A stretch of 19,309 nt of DNA from Clostridiales bacterium (GTDB taxonomy: Bacteria > Bacillota > Clostridia > Lachnospirales > WRAX01), in contig JAITMW010000041.1 in assembly GCA_031277155.1 (NCBI GenBank), positions 1 through 19,309 on the forward strand, in the 5' to 3' direction. This document shows, piece by piece, positions 14,021 through 19,309 of the stretch. How positions within the stretch are numbered: the stretch's first letter is position 1; every line of letters begins with the position of its first letter. A program made the position numbers and the translations under genes. Below the pieces are notes generated by a model, which had not been told where the DNA came from, ran no database searches, and was given only the letters and a program-made list of their open reading frames with translations.

Positions 14021-15391
14021 TTACGCCATCAGGCCCTCGTCCAGCCCCAACAGCTTGCATATTTTCAGGGCGTCTCTTGGGATGGGGTCTGCGGCGGTTG
14101 TTTCTATGAGGCGATAGTCCATAAAATCGGCAATTTCGTGCCGGGAGAGGCTTTGGGGCAAATTGGCAAGGCCCGCGACGCGGTAATATCTGGCATTGGG
14201 GGCCGTGATGCCGTCATAATGGGTGGACAGCAGGCTGACCGAGGGATATCCCGCCAGCCATGCGGCCACGGCGCGCACAATGGCCGCGCCTTCGGCCGGA
14301 TTCGTAGCGCGGGCGGGCTCGTCCAGCGCGATGAAAAGAAAATTTTTTGGCGTATTCAGGGCGGTCGCAAGGGTGTTGAGGCTTGCCACCTCGCCGCCAA
14401 AGCTGGACAGGCCGGCAGCGGTATCTTGCAAATCCTGCGACACAAGGAAAATGCCGTCAAACAGCGGAATTTCGGCCTTTTTGGCGAAAACAAACATGCC
14501 CAGCACGCACAGCGCCGCATTTAGCACCGCGGTTTTAATGGCAACGCTTTTGCCGCCCATATTTGCGCCGGTGATTATGGTGGGGCCGTCTGCGTCCAGC
14601 CTCAGCGAAACGGGCGTCATGGCGCGGCCCTTTTGGGCCAGCGCGGCGGCCACCATAGGATTTATCATGTTCTGCAAGGCAACGGTGTTTTTGCTGATTT
14701 GTGGGCGCACACAGCCGTATTGTGCGGCCAGCGCGGCCTTGGCCATTGCCAGGTCTAAGCGGCCGAGATTGTCAATATTGCCGCGGAATTTTGGAATATG
14801 CGGGCGCAATTTGATAGACAGCTCTGACATTATGCGCATTTCCTCGGCAATTTCTTCCTCGTTGATTTGCGCATGACCCGTAGGGGCGAGCTGCGCTCGC
14901 CCGCTCCCTAAGCGATGTAATTTCTCCCGTCGTATGTCGGCCAAGGCATCCGAAAACCCATCGTCCAAGGAAAATGGAGCAGTGCGCAATTTTTGCGGGT
15001 CCAAAATATCCAGCGCGGCTGTCATGGGATCGAAAGAAATATCCGACAATTGCAGCTTTGCGTTGATTTCATCAAAAATCGGCAAAAACCGCTCCATCGT
15101 AAGCAAAAATCCCTTGGTCTCAAAAAGTTCCACCTCATTGAGCGTGCCGTTGGCCAGCTTTCCTAAAATGCCGCGGATATTTTTAAAATGCGCCAAAATA
15201 TCGCGAAGTGACTGAAAGTCTTGGCGCATAAGCATGTCTATATTATCAAAGCATCGTCCCAAATCATCGGGGTCGTCAAATGGCGCCATTGACCGCAGCG
15301 CCTCACTGCCATAGGGCGAAGCCGGCGCAAGCCGGCGCATAATAAAGTCCAGGCCAATGGCTTCTTTTTGATTGTCGTCTAATCCCAGCAT
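14021..15391 (-). CDS. kamC: MutS-family ATPase, probable lysine 5,6-aminomutase reactivase KamC
   Basis: 456 aa. It has only the core and ATPase parts of MutS, without the mismatch-recognition domain. Walker A is TGANMGGKSVAIKT (~274-287) and Walker B is FIALDEPARATNPAEG (~353-368), followed by STHYDG. Such proteins are encoded with lysine 5,6-aminomutase in lysine fermenters, where KamB and KamC are thought to restore inactivated B12-dependent mutase using ATP. Context here (kamB upstream, thiolase, kal and kce across the divergent promoter) supports that over DNA repair. GAGGTGA before the ATG overlaps the kamB stop. A 25-bp palindrome is translated in frame at ~162-172 (SGRAQLAPT). The kamB/kamC naming follows gene order in known operons and could be swapped. 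Confidence 0.85.
   Translation of the reverse strand: MLGLDDNQKEAIGLDFIMRRLAPASPYGSEALRSMAPFDDPDDLGRCFDNIDMLMRQDFQSLRDILAHFKNIRGILGKLANGTLNEVELFETKGFLLTMERFLPIFDEINAKLQLSDISFDPMTAALDILDPQKLRTAPFSLDDGFSDALADIRREKLHRLGSGRAQLAPTGHAQINEEEIAEEMRIMSELSIKLRPHIPKFRGNIDNLGRLDLAMAKAALAAQYGCVRPQISKNTVALQNMINPMVAAALAQKGRAMTPVSLRLDADGPTIITGANMGGKSVAIKTAVLNAALCVLGMFVFAKKAEIPLFDGIFLVSQDLQDTAAGLSSFGGEVASLNTLATALNTPKNFLFIALDEPARATNPAEGAAIVRAVAAWLAGYPSVSLLSTHYDGITAPNARYYRVAGLANLPQSLSRHEIADFMDYRLIETTAADPIPRDALKICKLLGLDEGLMA
14880..14904 (-). repeat. 25-bp palindromic element, copy 1 (inside kamC)
   Basis: GTAGGGGCGAGC-TGC-GCTCGCCC on the plus strand, with 8-bp perfect arms (14884-14891 and 14895-14902). The minus strand is identical to the plus strand of copy 2. 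It is read in frame as SGRAQLAPT near the middle of KamC. Confidence 0.9.
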
Positions 15392-15395
15392 GTCG

Positions 15396-16340
15396 TCACC
15401 TCACACGCGGGCGAGCGCAGCTCGCCCCTACAATGTCAAATACCGGCACATTGATTGCCTGTTGCATTTTCACAAAAAATTCGGCGGCATCAAAACCCGC
15501 GCCATATGGCGACGTGGGATTTATTGTCACAGCCACCAAATTTATGCGCTTTTTGACAGAGAGCGTGCCGCCGCTAAGCCGCAATTTCGCCAGGGCCTTC
15601 GGGCCGATTAGGATTTTTGTGGCATCCTCGGCAACAACATGTCTGTCATAGAGGCCATCCAGCTTGGAGTCGGTTATCGCGCCCTCCATATAGACATATG
15701 GCTTTGACAGCGGGCGAGCACAGCTCGCCCCTACATGCGGCAGACAAAATATATCCACTGTATGGCATGTTTCAGCGATTACGGCATCCATACTTCTGGC
15801 CAAACCCGCACCAACGGCAAGCACCACAGCCTCCGCAATTTCGGGCATGGCCAGGCTTTTGCGGCCCACCGCACCATCAATGATGATTTTTGCGGCGCCC
15901 CAGTCCCGCAAAATCCGTGTCAAAGGCGCAATTTGCCGCGCCATAGACGCCCCCGCCAGCATCACATTTCCGGCAGACAGGGCCCGCGCGACCACAATGC
16001 GCCCCAGCGGCGTGGTAAAATCATCCATCACGGCCAAAATTTGGCGGGAAATGTCGTTGATGCCCTGCTCGCGCTTTGTCAGCAATTTCTCCGCCGTGGC
16101 AATGATGGTGCCCGCGGGCACATATATACGCGGCTTTGGCGTTGCCGTAACATGGTCAACCTCTTCGCCGTCCAGCCCAATGCTTGTCAGCCCCAGCGTG
16201 GTGCCCTGCGCCGCAAAGCCGCAAATCATGTGGTTTAGCGCGGTGGTTTTGCCCGCGTTTTTGGCCATCCCCGCAATCGCAATGCTGTTGTATGGCTGCA
16301 AAATCTCAATTAAAGTCTTAGGCTTAATCTTTGTCTTCAT
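15396..16340 (-). CDS. kamB: P-loop protein, probable lysine 5,6-aminomutase reactivase subunit KamB
   Basis: 314 aa from the ATG at 16340 (a GTG two codons earlier is possible). Walker A, GMAKNAGKTTALN, lies at ~24-36. Later segments LTSIGLDGEEVDHV and KIIIDGAVGRKSLA look like switch and Walker B regions. Its placement directly before the MutS-like gene matches the kamB-kamC pair of lysine-fermentation operons, whose products are thought to reactivate lysine 5,6-aminomutase. Two palindromic elements are translated in frame as the same octapeptide VGASCARP, at ~203-210 and at the C-terminus (~304-311), where the element also supplies the final residues. No ribosome-binding site is seen; the promoter lies right at the start, so the mRNA is probably leaderless. 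Confidence 0.8.
   Translation of the reverse strand: MKTKIKPKTLIEILQPYNSIAIAGMAKNAGKTTALNHMICGFAAQGTTLGLTSIGLDGEEVDHVTATPKPRIYVPAGTIIATAEKLLTKREQGINDISRQILAVMDDFTTPLGRIVVARALSAGNVMLAGASMARQIAPLTRILRDWGAAKIIIDGAVGRKSLAMPEIAEAVVLAVGAGLARSMDAVIAETCHTVDIFCLPHVGASCARPLSKPYVYMEGAITDSKLDGLYDRHVVAEDATKILIGPKALAKLRLSGGTLSVKKRINLVAVTINPTSPYGAGFDAAEFFVKMQQAINVPVFDIVGASCARPRVR
15407..15431 (+). repeat. 25-bp palindromic element, copy 2 (end of kamB)
   Basis: Arms GGGCGAGC and GCTCGCCC around a 3-base centre, flanked by GC before and CTAC after. On the coding strand it gives the last VGASCARP of KamB; the kamB stop and the kamC ribosome-binding site follow within ten bases. Confidence 0.9.
15710..15734 (+). 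repeat. 25-bp palindromic element, copy 3 (inside kamB)
   Basis: Differs from copies 1 and 2 at one central base (A for G). It has the same orientation as copy 2 relative to kamB and is translated as VGASCARP, between CLPH and LSKPYVYMEG. Confidence 0.9.
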
Positions 16341-16346
16341 ATGCAC

Positions 16347-16375
16347 AGAATATCACATGCTGGTTATATTTACAA
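16347..16375 (-). promoter_or_regulatory. Promoter of kamB-kamC-birA (likely leaderless)
   Basis: Minus-strand TTGTAA (16375-16370), a 17-base spacer and TATTCT (16352-16347). The -10 is weak (4 of 6), but a start about seven bases on falls on the kamB ATG, and there is no ribosome-binding site. Confidence 0.5.
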
Positions 16376-16388
16376 CATTATTTTTTGC

Positions 16389-16417
16389 TGGACAAAATTT
16401 TGCCGACAAGTTATACT
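16389..16417 (+). promoter_or_regulatory. Promoter of the thiolase operon
   Basis: TGGACA (16389-16394), a 17-base spacer and TATACT (16412-16417), each 5 of 6 to SigA consensus. It is followed by GAGGTGAT and the thiolase ATG. It diverges from the kamB promoter within an ~100-bp shared region. Confidence 0.8.
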
Positions 16418-16438
16418 AAATAATGAGGTGATGTATTT

Positions 16439-17626
16439 ATGAAAGATATAGTGATAGCGTCAGCAGCGCGTACACCCATAGGCTCTTTTGGCGGCTGTTT
16501 TCAAAATATCGGCGCCGTGCAGCTTGGGACGGTGGCAGCTAAGGCGGCTATGGAGCGGGCAGGCATTGAGCCGTCCATGGTAGACGAGGTAATTTTTGGC
16601 AATGTCCTTCAGGCAGGGCTTGGCCAAAATGTGGCAAGGCAGATAGCCATTGCCGCCGGCATCCCGGAGGATATGCCCTCTTTCACTGTCAACAAGGTAT
16701 GTGCCAGCGGCCTAAAAGCCGTGATGCTGGCCGCCCAGGCCGTGGCCTGCGGCGAAGCCGAAATTGTGCTTGCGGGCGGCACGGAAAATATGTCCGCGGC
16801 ACCCTTTTTGCTGCCCAATTTGCGAAGCGGGCATAAAATGGGCAATACAGAGCTGATTGACACCTTGGTTGCCGATGGCCTTACGGATGTTTTCAACAAG
16901 TATCATATGGGCATCACGGCGGAAAATTTGGTGGAGCAATTTGGCATAACGCGGGAAAAACAGGACGAATTTGCGGCAGCCAGCCAGCAAAAGGCCCAGG
17001 CGGCCATTGCCGACGGACGCTTTGCAGACGAGATTGCGCCGGTAGCCATGACCGACCGTAGGGGCGGCGTCCTGCCGCCCGTAGACACGGATGAATATCC
17101 GCGGGCGGGCACAACGGCCCAAAGCCTTGCAAAACTGCGCCCCGCCTTTAAAAAAGACGGCAGCGTGACGGCGGGCAATGCCTCCGGCATAAATGACGGC
17201 GCGGCGGCCGTTGTGGTGATGTCACGCGCAAAAGCTGACGAATTGGGCATAGAGCCTTTGGCCACAATAAAATCATATGCCGCCGCAGGCGTAAATCCCG
17301 CTGTGATGGGCCTTGGACCCGTACCCGCCACGCGCAAAGCCCTGGAAAAAGCCGGGCTTGCCTTGGCCGACCTTGATTTAATCGAATCCAACGAAGCCTT
17401 CGCGGCGCAATCCATCGCAGTTATGACAGAGCTTGGGTTGGATGCCGCCAAAATCAATGTAAACGGCGGCGCAATTGCCTTGGGCCACCCCATAGGCGCA
17501 AGCGGCGCGCGCATCTTGGTGACATTGCTGTACGAAATGCGGCGGAGAGAGGCGAAAACCGGCTTGGCAACCCTGTGTGTGGGCGGCGGGCAGGGCGTGG
17601 CGATGATAGTGGAAAAATTGGTTTAG
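16439..17626 (+). CDS. Acetyl-CoA C-acetyltransferase (thiolase)
   Basis: 395 aa, normal for AtoB/ThlA-type thiolases. Catalytic residues are C88 in VNKVCASGLKAV, H350 in GGAIALGHPIGASGARI and C380 in LCVGGGQG; NEAFAAQ is also present. In lysine fermentation it would split acetoacetyl-CoA (from the acetoacetate made by Kce) into two acetyl-CoA; it can also run in the condensing direction for butyrate synthesis. GAGGTG is eight bases upstream of the ATG. In the loop before DTDEYPR it reads DRRGGVLPPV, encoded by a palindrome of the GTAGGGGC type and about one residue longer than common homologues as I recall them. It heads the plus-strand half of the locus. Confidence 0.97.
   Translation: MKDIVIASAARTPIGSFGGCFQNIGAVQLGTVAAKAAMERAGIEPSMVDEVIFGNVLQAGLGQNVARQIAIAAGIPEDMPSFTVNKVCASGLKAVMLAAQAVACGEAEIVLAGGTENMSAAPFLLPNLRSGHKMGNTELIDTLVADGLTDVFNKYHMGITAENLVEQFGITREKQDEFAAASQQKAQAAIADGRFADEIAPVAMTDRRGGVLPPVDTDEYPRAGTTAQSLAKLRPAFKKDGSVTAGNASGINDGAAAVVVMSRAKADELGIEPLATIKSYAAAGVNPAVMGLGPVPATRKALEKAGLALADLDLIESNEAFAAQSIAVMTELGLDAAKINVNGGAIALGHPIGASGARILVTLLYEMRRREAKTGLATLCVGGGQGVAMIVEKLV
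17058..17084 (+). repeat. Related palindrome inside the thiolase gene
   Basis: GTAG-GGGCGGC-GTCCT-GCCGCCC-GTAG: 7-bp perfect arms with the GTAGGGGC opening shared with the 25-bp elements. It is read in frame as RRGGVLPPV in a surface loop. Membership in the same family is inference. Confidence 0.5.
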
Positions 17627-17643
17627 GGGCAGGGGGACGGCAG

Positions 17644-17736
17644 ATGGAATATCTTCGTAAAACCATAGGCAGTGCTGAATTAAGCGGTATTTTTGAACTT
17701 CCGCCAACGCTGCGCGACAAAGCTGATAATCCATGA
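17644..17736 (+). CDS. 30-aa peptide, possible truncated antitoxin remnant
   Basis: ATG at 17644 with AGGGGGA seven to eight bases upstream. The stop overlaps the methyltransferase start as ATGA. The peptide (MEYLRKTIGSAELSG, FELPPTLRDK) resembles the N-terminus of small Bacillota antitoxin-like proteins that begin MEYIRR-x-V-D and continue LPxSLRNxKVEVIVLP. It ends where the conserved KVEVIVLP would come. It may be a decayed antitoxin kept because its reading frame couples translation into the methyltransferase gene, which has no good ribosome-binding site of its own. The family likeness is from memory. Confidence 0.5.
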   Translation: MEYLRKTIGSAELSGIFELPPTLRDKADNP

Positions 17737-18386
17737 GCAAATTTAACGAAAAATCCAGGGCCGCCTATAACAAAAAGGCCGACGATTACGATAATACCAA
17801 TGACGGCAGGTTTACGCTGAAATTTAAGCGATTGCTGGTGGATTGCATTGCCGTAGGGGGCGCGCCCCTGCGCGTCACGCCAAATATTTTGGACGTGGCC
17901 TGCGGCAATGGCACCCTATTGGCTATGCTGGACGGCAAAACACCCATAAATGGCTTTGGCATCGACATTTCTGACCAAATGATAAAAAATGCCGCGGCGC
18001 GCAATCCCAAAATGGAATTTCACGCGGCGGGGTGTGAGGCCATGCCTTTTGGCGACGGCACAATGGACATTATCACCGTCTGCGCCGCCTATCATCACTT
18101 TCCGGATGTGGACACATTTGCGCAGGAAGCAGGTCGGGTGCTGAAAGCCGGCGGCAAAATCTACATTGCGGAGATTTATCTGCCCGCAATTGTGCGGCTG
18201 ATTATCAATCCATTTGTGCCGCTGTCCAAGGCCGGTGATGTGAAGTTCTATTCGCCCAAGGAAATTATAGGCAACCTAAGCCGCCATGGCTTTGGGTGGG
18301 CCGATGTGACAATACAAGGCAGTATACAGCTTGTTTCCATGCAGAAGATGCGTGAAAATACTGCTTGCCTAAATGGGGAGAGGTGA
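17733..18386 (+). CDS. Class I SAM-dependent methyltransferase
   Basis: 217 aa. An N-terminal SRAAYNKKADDYD opening typical of UbiE/Methyltransf_11-type enzymes leads to motif I ILDVACGNG (~52-60), the acidic GFGIDISDQMI (~74-84), EAMPFGDGTMDIITV (~103-117) and the hallmark YHHFPD with GRVLKAGGKIYI. The substrate is unknown and nothing in lysine fermentation clearly needs it. Residues ~40-50 (AVGGAPLRVTP), just before motif I, are encoded by a GC-rich palindrome and look like an insertion. It is translated by ATGA coupling from the 30-aa ORF and is the last gene before the small toxin locus. Confidence 0.92.
   Translation: MSKFNEKSRAAYNKKADDYDNTNDGRFTLKFKRLLVDCIAVGGAPLRVTPNILDVACGNGTLLAMLDGKTPINGFGIDISDQMIKNAAARNPKMEFHAAGCEAMPFGDGTMDIITVCAAYHHFPDVDTFAQEAGRVLKAGGKIYIAEIYLPAIVRLIINPFVPLSKAGDVKFYSPKEIIGNLSRHGFGWADVTIQGSIQLVSMQKMRENTACLNGER
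17853..17870 (+). repeat. Related palindrome inside the methyltransferase gene
   Basis: GTAGGGGGCGCGCCCCTG: arms AGGGG and CCCCT around GCGCG. It starts with the GTAGGGG of the other elements and is translated in frame as VGGAPL just before motif I. Confidence 0.5.
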
Positions 18387-18394
18387 TATATAAT
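18365..18394 (+). promoter_or_regulatory. Promoter of the small hydrophobic toxin
   Basis: TTGCCT (18365-18370), an 18-base spacer and TATAAT (18389-18394). It overlaps the end of the methyltransferase gene. The expected start, near 18401, puts the left arm of the inverted repeat at the mRNA 5' end. Confidence 0.7.
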
Positions 18395-18403
18395 ATAGGT
18401 TCA

Positions 18404-18431
18404 GGGACAATCGAAAAGCAAGGCGGTTGGC
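18404..18431 (+). repeat. Inverted repeat, left arm (toxin mRNA leader)
   Basis: Reads GGGACAATCG, AAAGC and GGCGGTTGGC. It is the reverse complement of 18583-18605, apart from a 4-5 base insertion and single mismatches. It becomes the extreme 5' end of the toxin mRNA. Confidence 0.9.
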
Positions 18432-18459
18432 AAAATCTCCCGTGAAGGGAGGTGAGGCC

Positions 18460-18534
18460 ATGTCTACATACGAGCTTATTATGCTGATTTCGCTAATAAT
18501 TCTTATGATGGATATATTTTCTAAAAGAAAATAA
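18460..18534 (+). CDS. 24-aa hydrophobic peptide, holin-like type I toxin
   Basis: A very strong ribosome-binding site (GGGAGGTGA, core seven bases from the ATG) precedes a 24-residue ORF: MSTYELI, a single hydrophobic helix (LMLISLIILMM type), then DIFSKRK. The MSTYE opening, one membrane span and basic tail match the small putative holin-like toxins common in Bacillota, which are usually ~30 residues, so this one is short. Such peptides act on the membrane and are silenced by an antisense RNA overlapping the mRNA 3' end. A convergent promoter and a shared terminator are present here. Toxicity is inferred, not seen. Confidence 0.7.
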   Translation: MSTYELIMLISLIILMMDIFSKRK

Positions 18535-18564
18535 CCGCCCCTGGCCAGGATAACGGTTATTTTT
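18528..18564. terminator. Bidirectional terminator shared by toxin mRNA and antisense RNA
   Basis: AAAATAACCG (18528-18537) pairs perfectly with CGGTTATTTT (18554-18563). The plus strand runs into T5; the minus strand runs into TTTTCTTTT. The loop contains the small palindrome CCTGGCCAGG. The left arm includes the toxin stop codon. Confidence 0.85.
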
Positions 18565-18582
18565 ACTAAGTAATCATACCCT

Positions 18583-18605
18583 GCCAACCGCTTTGCGATT
18601 GTCTC
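18583..18605 (-). repeat. Inverted repeat, right arm (antisense RNA leader)
   Basis: On the minus strand it reads GAGACAATCGCAAAGC then GGTTGGC, matching the left arm in sense. The promoter sequences outside the two arms are also similar. Confidence 0.9.
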
Positions 18606-18612
18606 TTTTTAT

Positions 18613-18641
18613 ATTGTATCACATATGTTGAATTTATGCAA
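18613..18641 (-). promoter_or_regulatory. Promoter of the predicted antisense RNA
   Basis: Minus-strand TTGCAT (18641-18636), a 17-base spacer and TACAAT (18618-18613), close to SigA consensus. It points into the toxin gene and lies between that gene and kal. Confidence 0.75.
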
Positions 18642-18673
18642 CAATATTTTTCACCTTGAAAGGGGTTTGGTTT

Positions 18674-19063
18674 ATGAACGAAAGAGCAATGATAAGGCTA
18701 CGTATGGGACAAAACGACGCCCACTATGCGGGAAATTTGGTGGACGGCGCGCGTATGCTGGCGCTTTTCGGCGATGTGGCCACAGAGCTGCTGATACGCC
18801 ATGACGGCGACGAGGGGCTGTTTGTGGCCTATGATAATGTGGAATTTGCCGCCCCTGTCTACGCGGGGGACTATATCGAGGCCACGGGCGAAATTGTCCA
18901 TGTGGGCAATACTTCGCGCAAAATGACCTTTGCGGCCCATAAGGTGATTGCGCCCGTGCCCGAGGCAGGCGTGACGGCCGCCGAGGTGCTGGCAGAGCCT
19001 ATTTTGGTGTGCCGCGCAAGCGGGACATGTGTGGTGCCCAAGGATAGACAGCGGCAATTATAG
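18674..19063 (+). CDS. kal: 3-aminobutyryl-CoA ammonia-lyase
   Basis: 129 aa, the size of known Kal proteins, which are single hotdog domains. The enzyme converts L-3-aminobutyryl-CoA to crotonyl-CoA and ammonia, feeding butyrate formation. The opening ERAMIRLRMGQNDAHYAGNL is characteristic, followed by FGDVATELLIRHDGDEGL, APVYAGDYIEATGEIVHVGNTSRKM (hotdog strands) and a C-terminal VCRASGTCVVP. AAAGGGG eight bases upstream supports the ATG at 18674. It lies between the toxin locus and kce, its pathway partner. No strong promoter of its own is seen, and the terminator at 18528-18564 should limit read-through from the thiolase unit. Confidence 0.93.
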   Translation: MNERAMIRLRMGQNDAHYAGNLVDGARMLALFGDVATELLIRHDGDEGLFVAYDNVEFAAPVYAGDYIEATGEIVHVGNTSRKMTFAAHKVIAPVPEAGVTAAEVLAEPILVCRASGTCVVPKDRQRQL

Positions 19064-19196
19064 AGGTTTGAGGGCAAATATTGAGGATTTTAGGGATGCC
19101 ATTGACCATTTATCTGTCTTATTGCGAAGGGGCCGGAATTGCGCCGCAAAGACCCTCATATAACACTGTCACAACTTAGAAAGGGCGATGAAGAAT

Positions 19197-19309
19197 ATGG
19201 AAAAACTGATTATAACCGCCGCAATCAGCGGCGCAGAGGTTACGAAACAGCATAATCCCGCGGTGCCATATACCGTGGAGGAAATTGGGCGCGAGGCGCT
19301 TTCGGCTTA
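19197..19309 (+). CDS. kce: 3-keto-5-aminohexanoate cleavage enzyme (3' partial)
   Basis: Only the first 37 codons are in the window: MEKLIITAAISGAEVTKQ, then NPAVPYTVEEIGREAL. This opening is typical of Kce and the wider BKACE (DUF849) family of zinc-dependent enzymes. Kce condenses 3-keto-5-aminohexanoate with acetyl-CoA to give acetoacetate and L-3-aminobutyryl-CoA, the substrate of Kal. AAAGGG is 11 bases upstream; an ATG three codons earlier (19188) is too close to it. The 133-base gap after kal has no clear promoter or hairpin, so kal and kce are probably one transcript. Confidence 0.9.
   Translation, partial: MEKLIITAAISGAEVTKQHNPAVPYTVEEIGREALSA

Larger units (their letters stand above)
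18524..18606 (-). ncRNA. Predicted antisense antitoxin RNA (~83 nt)
   Basis: The minus-strand promoter at 18613-18641 should start an RNA near 18606 that begins GAGACAATCG and ends in the T-run after the shared hairpin, within the last codons of the toxin ORF. It would be complementary to the last ~40 bases of the toxin mRNA, including the stop codon and terminator. Its own 5' end has the same sense as the toxin mRNA 5' end, so the two leaders would not pair with each other. This is predicted from sequence only. Confidence 0.55.

Noticed and set aside
13871..14524. Plus-strand frame of 217 codons over birA and kamC
   Set aside because: It lies antisense to two well-supported genes, has no start signals, and its protein has no domain features.
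14021..15391. A DNA mismatch-repair MutS protein
   Set aside because: The mismatch-recognition domain is missing, the length is about half, and the neighbours are lysine-fermentation genes.
1..19309. CRISPR array, tRNA or rRNA genes, transposase
   Set aside because: No regularly spaced repeats, no tRNA-like cloverleaf or rRNA sequence noticed, and no transposase or integrase frame found on either strand.

Overview
The window looks like a chromosomal segment of an anaerobic, amino-acid-fermenting Bacillota (Clostridia-like) bacterium. The support is strong AGGAGG ribosome-binding sites, SigA-type promoters (TTGACA-N17-TATAAT), a SHOCT/DUF4097 protein, TauE and CNNM-type membrane proteins, and above all genes of the lysine fermentation pathway (lysine to acetate, butyrate and ammonia). 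Most genes are moderately GC-rich with many GGC/GCC codons. The genes at about 2.8-4.0 kb and 5.3-5.9 kb are visibly more AT-rich and are flanked by repeats, so they look acquired.

Layout. 1-2.06 kb: the end of a helical-repeat protein, a 44-aa peptide and a SHOCT-DUF4097 protein form a tight operon closed by a terminator. 2.07-2.71 kb (minus): a secreted His/Gly-rich small protein and a tiny Gly-rich ORF. 2.8-4.0 kb: a P-loop protein and a GNAT acetyltransferase, each preceded by the same 42-bp sequence. 4.1-5.2 kb: mnmA. 5.26-5.87 kb: a DinJ/YafQ-type toxin-antitoxin pair, with the end of mnmA duplicated on its far side. 5.98-9.28 kb (minus): membrane GGDEF protein, CNNM/CorC-type transporter, TauE/SafE permease. 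9.3-13.26 kb: pheS-pheT-DUF3788 from a strong promoter.

13.25-19.31 kb is the most informative part. A minus-strand unit (kamB-like P-loop protein, kamC-like MutS-family ATPase, birA) diverges from a plus-strand unit (acetyl-CoA acetyltransferase, truncated antitoxin-like peptide, methyltransferase). Then come a compact type I toxin-antitoxin-like locus, kal (3-aminobutyryl-CoA ammonia-lyase) and the start of kce (3-keto-5-aminohexanoate cleavage enzyme). KamB/KamC are thought to reactivate lysine 5,6-aminomutase. Kce makes acetoacetate and 3-aminobutyryl-CoA, Kal deaminates the latter to crotonyl-CoA, and the thiolase splits acetoacetyl-CoA. The mutase itself (kamDE), kamA and kdd are not in the window.

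Small repeats are the other theme. A 25-bp palindrome occurs three times inside or at the end of kamB and kamC and is translated in frame, twice as VGASCARP. Related palindromes lie in the thiolase and methyltransferase genes. The tiny hydrophobic toxin gene sits between two inverted copies of a promoter-plus-leader sequence, with a shared two-way terminator.
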